Shown: positions 25,764 through 34,978, counted from the first letter of the stretch. The stretch is 64,000 bases of DNA from Paenibacillus sp. Root52 (GCF_001426865.1 NZ_LMFO01000006.1:624-64623); one strand, 5' to 3'. Translations and numbers: made by a program. The notes: generated by a model not told the origin, from the letters alone.

Positions 25764-26933
25764 TTACTTCCTCTTCGCCAACTCTTGATTGACTTTAATA
25801 TAGTGGTTGCTGACTTTCTGCTCCAACGTATACACATGCTGTTTCGTACTTGTCCACTTCTCTGTCGCCGAGACGAGTTGATTCAATGAACTTAGCACAC
25901 GTGAAGGCTGGGTTTGCTTGAGACTCTGCTTGAATTGTTTCAGTGCATTTGAGTAACGTTCTTTTGTTAGCGAAACTTGTTTTTTGGCTGTTTGAATTTG
26001 CCTTTTTACCGAATCAGCACCTGATAACATACTACGCAAACGTTTGATTTCTGTATTTTTCCGTTTACGTGCTTCAGCAAGCTCGCTTTTCTTCATTCGG
26101 ATCTCTTCCCTAGCCAGTTGCACAGCTGGCTTCAATGTATCTGCTTGGGCACGAACAACCGCTGTCCATTCCTTGTTCTTCGTCGCTCGGGCTGCATCCA
26201 GCTGTTTATTCACCGAGGTGTAAAGGGCAAATAACGGCTCGTATCGAGCTTGGGTACGTTCTAAAGACAGCGTTAATGACGATATCTTCTTCTCATCGGT
26301 CTGCCGGATGCTCGCCTGCAGTCGTTTGAGCTCTGCCATGTTGGACGTATGGAGTGCTTTCGTTTTTTGCTCCCACGTCTTCCCTTGTCCTTCCAAGCTC
26401 CCCACGTTCTCATAGGCTCGCTGCAAGGATGCTTTTGTCTGGCGATCTGCTTTGTTTAATACATCGTTCCAAGCCTTCTGTGCAGTGACCCCCAGTTCAA
26501 TCCCTGCCGCCTCGGTTATTGTAAGCAGGCTAAGGTTTAGGATCAAGCTAAACACAATTACTAGTGGGACAAGTAAACGCAGGGAAGTTATACGCTTCGT
26601 CTGCGGACGACCAGCAGTGCTTATGTCTGCGATTGCTCCCTGTGGGAGCTTGACCATCGTTTCACCAGGCACCTTGCCCATCGCTCGATGACTTACGCCA
26701 TAACTTGCTCCATGATTTACTCCGTGCCTAGCTTTGCTCTTTAGTATTTGCCTGGGTTCGTACCTGGCTTCGCCCTTTAACTCTTGCTTTAGATCTTGCT
26801 TCAGTTCTTCCTTTGATCCTTGTTTTGGTTCGTCTCTAACTTCCCTCTTCAACCTTGACCTCGGTTCGTACCTTTCTTCGTGCATTGCCTTCTCCCCCTT
26901 CGTTCTCTCCGACTTAAACCTATGCATCATCAC
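25764..26933 (-). CDS. membrane-anchored coiled-coil protein with repetitive charged N-terminus
   Basis: 389 residues. The first about 70 are made of degenerate charged repeats (EPRSRLKREV, EPKQGSKEELKQ, DLKQELKGEARYEPRQ). One hydrophobic helix follows at about 118-140 (SLRLLVPLVIVFSLIL), ending in TEAAG like a signal peptide. The rest is nearly all coiled coil rich in Lys, Gln and Arg. The topology suggests an uncleaved anchor or a secreted protein with an unusually long cytoplasmic lead. Starts: GTG 26933 or ATG 26930 with AAAGGAG upstream, or ATG 26885 with AGGGGGAGAAGG. Function unknown. Confidence 0.65.
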   Translation of the reverse strand: MMMHRFKSERTKGEKAMHEERYEPRSRLKREVRDEPKQGSKEELKQDLKQELKGEARYEPRQILKSKARHGVNHGASYGVSHRAMGKVPGETMVKLPQGAIADISTAGRPQTKRITSLRLLVPLVIVFSLILNLSLLTITEAAGIELGVTAQKAWNDVLNKADRQTKASLQRAYENVGSLEGQGKTWEQKTKALHTSNMAELKRLQASIRQTDEKKISSLTLSLERTQARYEPLFALYTSVNKQLDAARATKNKEWTAVVRAQADTLKPAVQLAREEIRMKKSELAEARKRKNTEIKRLRSMLSGADSVKRQIQTAKKQVSLTKERYSNALKQFKQSLKQTQPSRVLSSLNQLVSATEKWTSTKQHVYTLEQKVSNHYIKVNQELAKRK

Positions 26934-26950
26934 ATATGAACTCCTTTCTA

Positions 26951-27132
26951 GAGGTTGTTCAAAAAGTCTGCTTTTGATTACGAAGGATGCGCGAGCAGCA
27001 TCTCAGCATCGAAGATGGAATTCAGCCGAAATGTCCGTTGCTCACGTAGTTTTGCCTACGCTCCGCTACTCCATTTCTATCTTCATCCCATCTTCTCGGT
27101 ACTGAAAACCATCCTTTTTGAACACGCACTTC
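26951..27132. repeat. intergenic repeat element, about 180 bp
   Basis: A non-coding block starting GAGGTTGTTCAAAAAGTCTG and ending CTTTTTGAACACGCACTTC. The ends are imperfectly inverted (GTTCAAAAAG against CTTTTTGAAC), as in small mobile or MITE-like elements. I recall similar blocks between genes in Paenibacillus genomes. Partial matches to both ends occur at 12591 and 13627 in this window. Confidence 0.55.
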
Positions 27133-27213
27133 TGTGTGATCTCGGCTATATAAGTTGAATGAAAAAGGTTGACGTTCAACCGATATATGCCTGGTATGAA
27201 ACGGCTGAAACGA

Positions 27214-27262
27214 CAAAAAAGCACCCGCAAGATAGGCAATCTGCCTATTCCTGCGGGTGCTT
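27214..27262 (-). terminator. intrinsic terminator of the second GntR/ABC operon
   Basis: GCACCCGCA (27221-27229) with an inner ATAGGCA/TGCCTAT stem and TGCGGGTGC (27252-27260); leftward it is followed by TTTTTTG. A second nested palindrome (GGGTTC..GAATGA..TCATTC..GAACCC) lies at 27282-27316 and ends in a TTTTT on the + strand. Confidence 0.85.
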
Positions 27263-27421
27263 CCCACATCAGCCGTTCTCTGGGTTCGGTGAATGATACC
27301 ATTCATTCTCGAACCCAACCCTTTTTCTAATATATTCCATCATTTCTGTCTGGTCAAGTCAGATTGAACGCTAAGCACTAGCCTTGGGGAGAACCCTTCC
27401 CCTTCACATCCCCGTCACTGT

Positions 27422-29449
27422 CTACAGATCAACGAGTATGGCTTGCATCGCTTCAGTCAAATCTTCCTCTTTCAGCATCATATAGATGTTCTCGCCACTT
27501 ACCGTGTTGAGCTTGATCTGATAAACGCTAACTGCTTCCTTGGCAAAAAAACCGGTTCGTTGACGTGTGAGGAGATCGCTAATGATTTCTTTATTTTTGG
27601 TAGCGACCTGTTTATGTCCGCCTAGATTCGCATCAATATACTCTGAGTCAGCATAGATGCTTCTTCCATTACCTCCACCATCGAACTCCTGCTTCACGAA
27701 CTGTGCTGACACAATATCATCTACTGATACATTCAGCTGATCATACAACTCTTGCTGCTTCAACCACGTCAACACGCGATCATAACTAGATTTAATCTCA
27801 AAATTCCATGATGTTCGTGGAAAATTAGGATCAAGATCCGACTCCTGATTAATCTGGGCATTAGCCCAAGACTCCCACGGTGACGTCTGTTCTTCATACG
27901 TCTGATCCAAAATATCCTGCTTCAACAGGTCTAGAAAATCACGAATATGCTGTGGATTGCTAATGTATGTTTTACGCGCTCCACTTAAGTACGACCGTAT
28001 GCCAATGCTCAATACATCCTCATCCAGTTTGTACGTCTTGTATTGAACCGCCTTGTAATCCTTCATCTCCCTCAGTACCGATAATTCCTGGGCGAATTCC
28101 GATTGAGGAATCTGATATCTTCGTTTCATAACTTTGCCATTAGCCAGCTCGTAGTTCACGAAAATAAACTCACTATCATCCCATTGCATATAATTCAAAT
28201 TGCCTAATAGATCCAGATCAGAATCTACGATCTTATGATGGAGTGCAAGGATCGCATCAATAAATTCCGGATTATTCGAATAAAGTTTACTATCATCCGC
28301 CTTCACCATGATCCCGTTGTGATACACACGTTCATCTCCACCAAGCTTAACTTGCACAACATCTTCCTTCGCTGGCACCCTTGCGGCATAACCGTTCCAG
28401 TCCGCAACAGGGACATACAAAACTAATCCCACCACGATTCCGTACAGCGCCATCTGAGGTAGAAGCTTGCCATTCCAGATTAACCATGTCTTGCGAATCA
28501 ACATTTCGGCACCAATATAACCAACGATCGCTCCCACGACATAACCGATGATGCCCCAATCTGGAGACTCTCGTGGAGCAATCCTGGTGAAGTAAGCTCC
28601 ACCAATCAACACAATGGTAAACATGAATCCAAATCGGAATATCGGTTTGACCACTCTGAACGTAACCGCCTCGGTAGCTGACTCAACTTTTCTTCTCGCA
28701 TAGATAACATATGATAACGCGATAAACACCACGGTAAGTACCGCATATATCACAAGCTCTGGCCACAGGATTGTGCCTGATCCTATAGATTCCATTCGAG
28801 TGATCAATGATATATCGGTACGAACAGCTCCCACTTGCTCAAAAGGAAATCCTAATAGATGCTGTTGCAAGTGAAGCTCGTATCCTCCCCAGAACACCAA
28901 CGGTAACAAAATGAGTGCATATACCGTGAGCCCTTGTAGGATCGATTGACCTATACACATGCCGACAGCCACGGTCAACATGAACATAAACATCGAATAG
29001 ATGCTCATGCTCAGTCCCCACATCCAGATCGCATCACCTGTGAAGATGTAGGCCGGTTCATCCAGTACACCCCATACCCAACCAGTAATTGCAGTTGTCA
29101 GCCAGATCGGAATGAGAATTAACATAAATCCGGTGAACAAATGAGCAGTTAATAGATGTTTACGCTTAAGCGGCAAACTATGATATACATCCGAGGATGC
29201 TCCAGATTGCATATAACGGAATAGAAAGAGCCCTATAGCAACTGGAAATGCGAGCGCAAGTAAGAGGTGCATCTGCCCATTCGTCTGGAACAAACTTGTA
29301 ATCTCGTATGGTACTTCCCGATACTCCGTACCGATTGGCAGTGGGAGGGAAAATAACAATACAATCAGAAACAAAATGCCTAGCCACCCATGCTGCCTGA
29401 AATTTTGGAACAGGATGCCTCGGTTAAAGTATAATCGGCTGAATGTCAT
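27422..29449 (-). CDS. ABC transporter permease with large extra domain (DUF6449-like)
   Basis: 675 residues. The N-terminal part (about 20-390) has ten or so membrane helices; the C-terminal about 280 residues are soluble, with no catalytic motif recognised (ALHHKIVDSDLD, SIGIRSYLSGARKTY). This matches the permeases found after YtrB-like ATPases in Paenibacillus. ATG 29449 has GGAGG 9 bases upstream and overlaps the ATPase gene by 26 bases; an earlier in-frame start at 29470 is unlikely. Likely role: export of, or resistance to, a cell-envelope-active compound. Confidence 0.82.
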   Translation of the reverse strand: MTFSRLYFNRGILFQNFRQHGWLGILFLIVLLFSLPLPIGTEYREVPYEITSLFQTNGQMHLLLALAFPVAIGLFLFRYMQSGASSDVYHSLPLKRKHLLTAHLFTGFMLILIPIWLTTAITGWVWGVLDEPAYIFTGDAIWMWGLSMSIYSMFMFMLTVAVGMCIGQSILQGLTVYALILLPLVFWGGYELHLQQHLLGFPFEQVGAVRTDISLITRMESIGSGTILWPELVIYAVLTVVFIALSYVIYARRKVESATEAVTFRVVKPIFRFGFMFTIVLIGGAYFTRIAPRESPDWGIIGYVVGAIVGYIGAEMLIRKTWLIWNGKLLPQMALYGIVVGLVLYVPVADWNGYAARVPAKEDVVQVKLGGDERVYHNGIMVKADDSKLYSNNPEFIDAILALHHKIVDSDLDLLGNLNYMQWDDSEFIFVNYELANGKVMKRRYQIPQSEFAQELSVLREMKDYKAVQYKTYKLDEDVLSIGIRSYLSGARKTYISNPQHIRDFLDLLKQDILDQTYEEQTSPWESWANAQINQESDLDPNFPRTSWNFEIKSSYDRVLTWLKQQELYDQLNVSVDDIVSAQFVKQEFDGGGNGRSIYADSEYIDANLGGHKQVATKNKEIISDLLTRQRTGFFAKEAVSVYQIKLNTVSGENIYMMLKEEDLTEAMQAILVDL

Positions 29450-30326
29450 ACCCTGCGTCCTCCATTTCATAGATAAATATCTCTTCCAGCGTCAGTGGTA
29501 GTACGTCCAGCAGATATGGATCTTGTGACTGGAACCGCTGTGTCACCGTCTCACGATTGCCTTTGACGATGAATAGCGATACACTGCCCCGCTTCTCTTC
29601 ATGCAGAATGTCGATATGTTCCTCTACCGCTTGGGCATGATCAGGATGACGAAACGCAACTTGAATTTTGTGTGTATCTGCCTTCAGGTCATCTAGATCC
29701 TTCTCTACAATGATTCGGCCTTTATGCATAATAGCTACATGGTCACACAGATCCTCGATTTCCCTGAGATTATGGGAGGAGATGATGATCGTTACCTGAC
29801 GATCTGCCGCCTCCTGAAACAGCAAGTTTTTGATCTGTTGTCTCATGACGGGATCGAGACCATCAATCGGCTCATCCATCAGCAATATTTCAGGCATACA
29901 GCTCAAGCCCAACCATACGGCTGCCTGACGACGCATGCCTTTGGACATGCGATGAAGCTTACGTTTCATATCGAGCTTAAATACGTTGCCTAGTTGCACG
30001 AACCGTTCCTCATTCCATCGCGGATACACAGAACGATAGAAATTCGCCATTTGATGAATGGAAGACTGCGGGAAAAAGTAAGGAGCATCTGCCATAAAAA
30101 TGGTGCGACCCTTCAAGTCTAAATTCTCCACAATTTCAGTGCCATCAATGGAAACCGTGCCACTATCCTGACGATAAATGCCTGCCATAATTTTGAGCAA
30201 CGACGTTTTGCCTGCTCCATTGGAGCCGAGCAACCCATAGATCGATCCTTTATGTACCTGCATCGTGACGCCATCTACTGCTTTTTCCTGTTGAAATGTT
30301 TTGACGACCTGCTTCAGCTCAATCAT
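29424..30326 (-). CDS. ABC transporter ATP-binding protein (YtrB-like)
   Basis: 300 residues. Walker A GLLGSNGAGKTS, signature RMSKGMRRQAAVW, Walker B ILLMDEPIDGLD and H-loop IISSHNLREIED are in order, with a C-terminal regulatory part of about 80 residues. AGGGGGAG lies 4-5 bases before the ATG. It overlaps the GntR gene by 8 bases and the permease by 26, so the three are one translationally coupled unit. It is a paralogue of the system at 16.8-18.7 kb. Confidence 0.9.
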   Translation of the reverse strand: MIELKQVVKTFQQEKAVDGVTMQVHKGSIYGLLGSNGAGKTSLLKIMAGIYRQDSGTVSIDGTEIVENLDLKGRTIFMADAPYFFPQSSIHQMANFYRSVYPRWNEERFVQLGNVFKLDMKRKLHRMSKGMRRQAAVWLGLSCMPEILLMDEPIDGLDPVMRQQIKNLLFQEAADRQVTIIISSHNLREIEDLCDHVAIMHKGRIIVEKDLDDLKADTHKIQVAFRHPDHAQAVEEHIDILHEEKRGSVSLFIVKGNRETVTQRFQSQDPYLLDVLPLTLEEIFIYEMEDAGYDIQPIIL

Positions 30327-30708
30327 TCGGCTCCCCCTTTTCTATACGGGCCATCGCTTCCTGAAATAAAATCGTCATGTCGGCTTTGGTTAAGCCCGAA
30401 TACGAAGCCTCTGCAATTAACTTCACCAGAGCTGCTCTAATCTCATCTCTCATGGCTGCATTCGGATGTTCCACGGAAGATGATACGAAGCTCCCTTTTC
30501 CCTGTAATGAGTAGATGTAACCTTCCCGTTCCAGTTCCCGGTATGCCTTCTGAATGGTGTTGGGATTCACCGTCAGTTGCGCGGACAGGGTGCGAACGGA
30601 AGGAAGCTGCTCATCTGGTTGGAGAACACCGTATACGATCATTTCTTTGATTTTGTCTACTAGTTGTTCATAGATCGCCTTACGGCTGCGTACATCCAAT
30701 TCGAACAT
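30319..30708 (-). CDS. GntR-family regulator (YtrA subfamily)
   Basis: 129 residues: winged helix-turn-helix at about 8-75 (AIYEQLVDKIKEMIVYGVL, SVRTLSAQLTVNPNTIQKA, ELEREGYIYSLQGKG) and a short tail. ATG 30708 has AAAGGAGGTG 5 bases upstream; an in-frame start at 30795 is rejected. It is the first gene of the ABC operon and very likely binds the large inverted repeat in its own promoter. Confidence 0.9.
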   Translation of the reverse strand: MFELDVRSRKAIYEQLVDKIKEMIVYGVLQPDEQLPSVRTLSAQLTVNPNTIQKAYRELEREGYIYSLQGKGSFVSSSVEHPNAAMRDEIRAALVKLIAEASYSGLTKADMTILFQEAMARIEKGEPND

Positions 30709-30867
30709 CCCGCACCTCCTTTCTAACAGAATAATAAGTCCAGCTGAAGAATTTCCCCTCTGAACAAAAAAACGAATGAGCATCACACTTGCCACTCCGA
30801 TGGCAGTGGACTACAATGCCTTGAAGTTGATGACCGCTGACTGTATGTAATGTGATGTAACCATAAT

Positions 30868-30919
30868 AAGGTGTATCAACTGTACTATCATTATTAATAC
30901 AGTTAATACACCTTGTCAA
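30868..30919 (-). promoter_or_regulatory. promoter with large GntR operator
   Basis: Leftward: TTGACA (30914-30919), 17-base spacer, TAATAA (30891-30896). Overlapping it are 20-base inverted arms at 30868-30887 and 30895-30914 (AAGGTGTATCAACTG against CAGTTAATACACCTT), matching at 18 of 20 positions, with a 7-base gap that falls on the -10. Repressor binding would block polymerase. The mRNA leader to the GntR start is about 175 bases. Confidence 0.85.
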
Positions 30920-31103
30920 CACTTATTTTTGACATATAATCCTAGTCACGATACGATAATATGGATGTAGTGACATATTGATTTTATTTTCAAAGCATAT
31001 TTCGTTATGACGCAAGTAGATACTCTAAGCTTGTCCTCCCCTTCACCCTTCCGTTAAGATAGACATATGACATATTCAGCACTTCACAAGGGAGAAGACT
31101 TGA

Positions 31104-32015
31104 ATGAATGAGCATAATTCAGCATTAAACGATACAGAACATATGAATGTTCCCAATGCATCTCTAGTTTCGCGTGTATTAATTGTCACTGCCGTAGATG
31201 TAGAGAAAGAAGCTATTCTTCGCGGACTGGGAGACAAAGCCGCGGACATGTTTGACGTGATCGCTGCGGGTGTCGGCCCCGCCTCCGCAGCGGCAGGAAC
31301 GGCTGCAGCGCTCGCCTTAGCGGCCGCGTCTGCAAGCCGTTTGAAGGCGCCGGCGGTTGCCACGGCGCCTGATCTTGCTACGCCGCCGCCACCTGCTGCG
31401 GCTGCCGTAGACCCTGCTCTGGCGCAAGGTGCCACCGCGCCAGAGCAACCCGATGCGGCACAGGCATCTGCCGCATCAACAGCGCCGGGGCTGCTTGCCG
31501 GAACCGGCCTGACCTCAGCGTACACGCTGGTGGTCAGTGCCGGCATCGGCGGCGGCTTCCCCGGCGTGGCGGACGTCGGCTCCCTCGTGGTAGCCGACGC
31601 CATGGTTGCTGCCGATCTGGGCTCGCAAGCGCCAGACGGCTTTCTCTCTGTGGACGAGCTCGGATTCGGCTCGTCCCGGGTTGCGGCGGACGCAGCGCTT
31701 GCCGTCCGCCTGCGTGATGCGCTGAAGCGAGCTGGGCACGCTGTCAGCGGAGGCACTGCGGTCACCGTGTCCACGGCGACCGGAACAGCCGAGACGGCCG
31801 CGGAGCTATTGCGCCGCGTGCCGGATGCCGCCGCCGAAGGCATGGAAGGCTTCGGCGTAGCAACGGCTGCTCAGCAGTTCGGTGTGCCTGCACTCGAACT
31901 GCGTAGCATATCTAACGCGGTCGGTCCACGCGACCGCGATGCTTGGCGCATCAAGGATGCATTAGATGCGCTCCAGGCGGCAAGTTCCATTTTACGGGAG
32001 GTACTTACATCATGA
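31104..32015 (+). CDS. mqnB: futalosine hydrolase with Ala/Pro-rich insertion
   Basis: 303 residues, longer than the usual about 200-230. The nucleosidase core is split: VLIVTAVDVEKEAILRGL and VIAAGVGPASAA at about 25-65, then VVSAGIGGGFPGVADVG, SLVVADAMVAADLG, the specificity loop GMEGFGVATAA and SISNAVGPRDRDAW. Between core strands 2 and 3 lies a low-complexity insert (about 70-135) of Ala, Pro and Thr. The coding stretch 31250-31900 is far GC-richer than its surroundings. The enzyme releases hypoxanthine from futalosine in the alternative menaquinone pathway. ATG 31104 has GGGAG 9 bases upstream. Its stop overlaps mqnD by 4 bases. Confidence 0.88.
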   Translation: MNEHNSALNDTEHMNVPNASLVSRVLIVTAVDVEKEAILRGLGDKAADMFDVIAAGVGPASAAAGTAAALALAAASASRLKAPAVATAPDLATPPPPAAAAVDPALAQGATAPEQPDAAQASAASTAPGLLAGTGLTSAYTLVVSAGIGGGFPGVADVGSLVVADAMVAADLGSQAPDGFLSVDELGFGSSRVAADAALAVRLRDALKRAGHAVSGGTAVTVSTATGTAETAAELLRRVPDAAAEGMEGFGVATAAQQFGVPALELRSISNAVGPRDRDAWRIKDALDALQAASSILREVLTS

Positions 32016-32854
32016 AAATTGCATTTTCACCGTGTCCCAATGACACGTTTATCTTTCACGCATGGGTGCATGGTCTAATTCCAGGAGCACCTGAGTTGGA
32101 TGTTCGCTACGCGGATATCGATATTACGAATGGTCTCGCTGCGAGCCCGATTGGCCCGGAGATCCCGGATGTAATGAAAATTTCCTATGCGGCTTTGCCG
32201 TATGTGCTGGATAAATATGCGTTGCTGCCTGCTGGCGGTGCGCTCGGCAGAGGTTGTGGCCCACTTGTGTTAACGGCGAGTGGCACGACAGATCCCGCTT
32301 ATCTCTCGGGACGACGAGTTGCTGTACCTAGCGAACGCTCAACCGCCTATATGTTATTCCGACTCTGGGCTGCACAGAACGTTCCCGGTGGTGTCGGTGA
32401 GATCGTTGTGATGCCATTTGATCAGATTATGCCTGCTGTCCGCGATGGCCTCATTGATGCAGGATTGGTCATTCATGAAGCACGCTTCACTTATCAAAAC
32501 TATGACCTCAAATTAATGACCGATCTCGGCAATTGGTGGGAAGAGGATACAGGTCTGCCTATTCCACTCGGAGCGATCATCGCTCGCCGTGATCTGGACG
32601 CTCAAGCACTGGCTGGATGGGCTCGCGCCTCAGTGGAATACGCCTGGGCACACCCGGATGCATCCAAAGCCTACGTGATGGAACATGCTCAAGAAATGGA
32701 TCCTGACGTAGCTGCACAGCATATTGATCTGTATGTAAATGAGTTCAGTGCCAACCTTGGCGATGATGGTTACGGTGCAATAACTGCACTGCTGGGAAGA
32801 GCGATGAAGGAAGGGCTTGTACCTGAATTCGACCTAAGTCTACTGCGAATCTAG
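32012..32854 (+). CDS. mqnD: 1,4-dihydroxy-6-naphthoate synthase
   Basis: 280 residues. FSPCPNDTFIFHAW at the N-terminus is the MqnD signature; DVMKISYAALPYV, GCGPLVL and VPSERSTAYMLF follow. It acts after MqnC to release dihydroxynaphthoate for menaquinone. ATG 32012 has GGGAGG 12 bases upstream and overlaps the mqnB stop (ATGA). The rest of the pathway (mqnA, mqnC, mqnE) is not in the window. A terminator follows at 32935. Confidence 0.94.
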   Translation: MKIAFSPCPNDTFIFHAWVHGLIPGAPELDVRYADIDITNGLAASPIGPEIPDVMKISYAALPYVLDKYALLPAGGALGRGCGPLVLTASGTTDPAYLSGRRVAVPSERSTAYMLFRLWAAQNVPGGVGEIVVMPFDQIMPAVRDGLIDAGLVIHEARFTYQNYDLKLMTDLGNWWEEDTGLPIPLGAIIARRDLDAQALAGWARASVEYAWAHPDASKAYVMEHAQEMDPDVAAQHIDLYVNEFSANLGDDGYGAITALLGRAMKEGLVPEFDLSLLRI

Positions 32855-32934
32855 AGAATGTCTCCAAGCTCGCTGAAGTTCATCATGAATTAAATTTATT
32901 TGACTGTGTACAGAATATCCTGTACCCACTCAGC

Positions 32935-32986
32935 AGAAAGGTTCCCAACTCTCACGTACAACGTGGAATTGGGAACCTTTCTTTTA
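32935..32986 (+). terminator. intrinsic terminator after mqnD
   Basis: A 14-bp perfect stem AGAAAGGTTCCCAA/TTGGGAACCTTTCT with an inner CACGT/ACGTG stem, then TTTTA. Confidence 0.9.
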
Positions 32987-33056
32987 TGCATTATACGAAT
33001 CCGTGTTCATACATACGTTCAGTTGCTTCAATCAGGATAAATTCAACTAAGACTCA

Positions 33057-33686
33057 CTATCCTTTTGCAGTGTGCACCACGGTGCGGATCATCACCTGCA
33101 ACCCGTCCAACATCATACTTATCGGCAAAGAAGGCACAGCAGGCTGCAGCACAGCCATCTCCGTTGAAGCAGGGAAATGGACGAATCCCGCACGGATCGG
33201 CAGCTCTTCCAGACGAATCCAATCCAGCACACGATACATCGTATTGTTACAAATGTAAGTCCCGGCTGTATTGGATACAGCTGCTGGGATACCTGCTGCG
33301 GTTAGCTCATTCACCATAGAACGGATCGGCAGGGTAGAAAATAACCCATCTGGACCGTCTGCACGAATTGGCTCGTCCACAGGGCGCTGTCCCTGATTAT
33401 CAGCGTAAGAGCTTGGCGGAATATCCTTAACGTTTACAGCAATGCGTTCTGGTGTAATCGCTGTTCTGCCTTTTGCCAGTCCACAAGCGATGACCACATC
33501 CGGCTTATACGCCTGCATCTCCGTGATCAGAAGATCAGCACATTCGTCAAAGTGTACAGGCAGCAGCACCGTCTTCAGCTCCGCTCCCTCCACCTTTTCC
33601 TGTGTAAGAGCTTCCATTAGTTCAGACGTGGGATTCACTGCATCACCACCAAAAGGTTCAAATCCAGAAATTAAAATTTTCAGCAT
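33057..33686 (-). CDS. pcp: pyroglutamyl-peptidase I
   Basis: 209 residues, full length for the C15 family. ISGFEPFGGDAVNPTSE at the N-terminus is diagnostic. The catalytic Glu lies in RTAITPERIAVNV, the Cys in NTAGTYICNNTMY, and the His in AGFVHFPAS. It removes N-terminal pyroglutamate from peptides in the cytoplasm. TAGGAG lies about 11 bases before the ATG. Its partner gene downstream is none; mqnD converges on it. Confidence 0.95.
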   Translation of the reverse strand: MLKILISGFEPFGGDAVNPTSELMEALTQEKVEGAELKTVLLPVHFDECADLLITEMQAYKPDVVIACGLAKGRTAITPERIAVNVKDIPPSSYADNQGQRPVDEPIRADGPDGLFSTLPIRSMVNELTAAGIPAAVSNTAGTYICNNTMYRVLDWIRLEELPIRAGFVHFPASTEMAVLQPAVPSLPISMMLDGLQVMIRTVVHTAKG

Positions 33687-33757
33687 GATTCCTTCACTCC
33701 TACTCGTTGTACGCTATATCTGGTTCGAAACGTTTTCGGTTCGTTCAACATCAACGA

Positions 33758-34759
33758 TTATTCAAACTTATAACGCAGTCCCCACTGCGCACGAATCGTA
33801 TCCATCAGTTTCATAATTTCCAATGACTCGTCCAGCGGTATGGTTGGACTTTCTGTTTTGCCTTCCAAGATGCAACGTCCCGCTTCTTCTGCCTCGAACG
33901 CATAGCCAATGCTTGTACGCTCATCGGTGAACTTCTCAGGCTCATCTTGTCCATTTACATGCAGATACGCTTCCTTCCCTGCGAGGAAGAACGGTAACCG
34001 GATGTATCCTTCTGTACCATAAATGACTGCTTCATTGCTTAGGTTCAAACGAATAGCTCCATGCAGTGAGGCTGAACGTCCCTCGGAATAAGACAACAAT
34101 ACAGAAAATTGTTCATCAACGCCGGTCTCTCCAATGTTCGCGGTACTCCACACATGCTGTGGCTGCTCGCCAAAGATCATTGAAGCGAATGAAATAGGAT
34201 ACACTCCTGCATCAAGCAGTGCTCCACCGCCCAGTTCTGGATTCAGCAATCTGCCCTCTGGCTCCCAGCCAATACGGAATCCGAAGTCTGCTTTTACCAG
34301 ACGTACATCACCAATTCGTCCCTCCGCAATCCACTGTTTGGCTTGCACAATCGGTGGTAGAAAACGTGTCCACATGCCTTCCATTAAGAAAAGCTTGTTC
34401 TCACGCGCTGTCTCAACAAGTTGCTCTAGCTGACGGCCATTCATTGTAAAAGGCTTCTCGCACAGCACGGCTTTCCCCGCTTCCAGACATGCAAGCACAT
34501 TCTCCTTATGGAATGGATGCGGTGTAGCGACATAAATGATATCCAACTCCGGATCTTGCAGCATCTCTTGGTAGGTGCCATAGCTGCGTTCAAACCCATA
34601 TTCCGCCGCAAACGAATCTGCGCTTTCCTGCGTCCGAGAACCCACTGCCGCCTTCACAGCATTGCCCGCATGATTCAGATCCTTCGCAAATTGCGATGCG
34701 ATCCAGCCTGTGCCCATAATGCCCCACTTCACTTTGTCCGTTCCAGCAACTCCTGTCAT
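33758..34759 (-). CDS. Gfo/Idh/MocA-family oxidoreductase
   Basis: 333 residues. The NAD(P)-binding Rossmann fold starts KWGIMGTGWIASQFA; YVATPHPFHKENV and the diagnostic VLCEKPFTMN follow. The C-terminal alpha/beta domain has GGGALLDAGVYPISFA with the catalytic Asp-x3-Tyr/His region. Such enzymes oxidise sugars or inositols or reduce related substrates; the substrate is not clear. GGGAGG lies before the ATG. It stands 71 bases upstream of pcp on the same strand. Confidence 0.92.
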   Translation of the reverse strand: MTGVAGTDKVKWGIMGTGWIASQFAKDLNHAGNAVKAAVGSRTQESADSFAAEYGFERSYGTYQEMLQDPELDIIYVATPHPFHKENVLACLEAGKAVLCEKPFTMNGRQLEQLVETARENKLFLMEGMWTRFLPPIVQAKQWIAEGRIGDVRLVKADFGFRIGWEPEGRLLNPELGGGALLDAGVYPISFASMIFGEQPQHVWSTANIGETGVDEQFSVLLSYSEGRSASLHGAIRLNLSNEAVIYGTEGYIRLPFFLAGKEAYLHVNGQDEPEKFTDERTSIGYAFEAEEAGRCILEGKTESPTIPLDESLEIMKLMDTIRAQWGLRYKFE

Positions 34760-34897
34760 TTGAAAGCCTCCCTAATGCTCTATTCGGTAAAAATTGACCT
34801 TTTTCATGCAATGGAAACGTTAACTCTCCTTTATTTTACCAAAAAGAATCCGCTACGTCAGAACATGGTTTCATTCTCACGTTAAGAAACTATACCC

Positions 34898-34978
34898 TAA
34901 ACAAAAAACCTCTGCTAGGCACGGAAAAAGTTCGAATCAGACCATGAACTCCACTGCGTTAGCAAGGTTTTTGTTTTG
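34898..34978 (-). terminator. long hairpin terminator downstream of the ADP-ribose operon
   Basis: AAACAAAAAACC..CTGCTA (34898-34917) pairs with TAGCA..AGGTTTTTGTTTT (34960-34978) across about 40 bases. T-runs occur on both strands, so it may act in both directions. It is the first such signal after the macrodomain gene. Confidence 0.6.

Noticed and set aside
25764..26933. Phage tail tape-measure-like protein
   Set aside because: Coiled coil alone suggested it, but there are no neighbouring phage genes and it has a membrane anchor.
31076..31843. Long open frame on the minus strand inside mqnB
   Set aside because: It mirrors the GC-rich codons of mqnB; the + strand product has clear futalosine hydrolase motifs.
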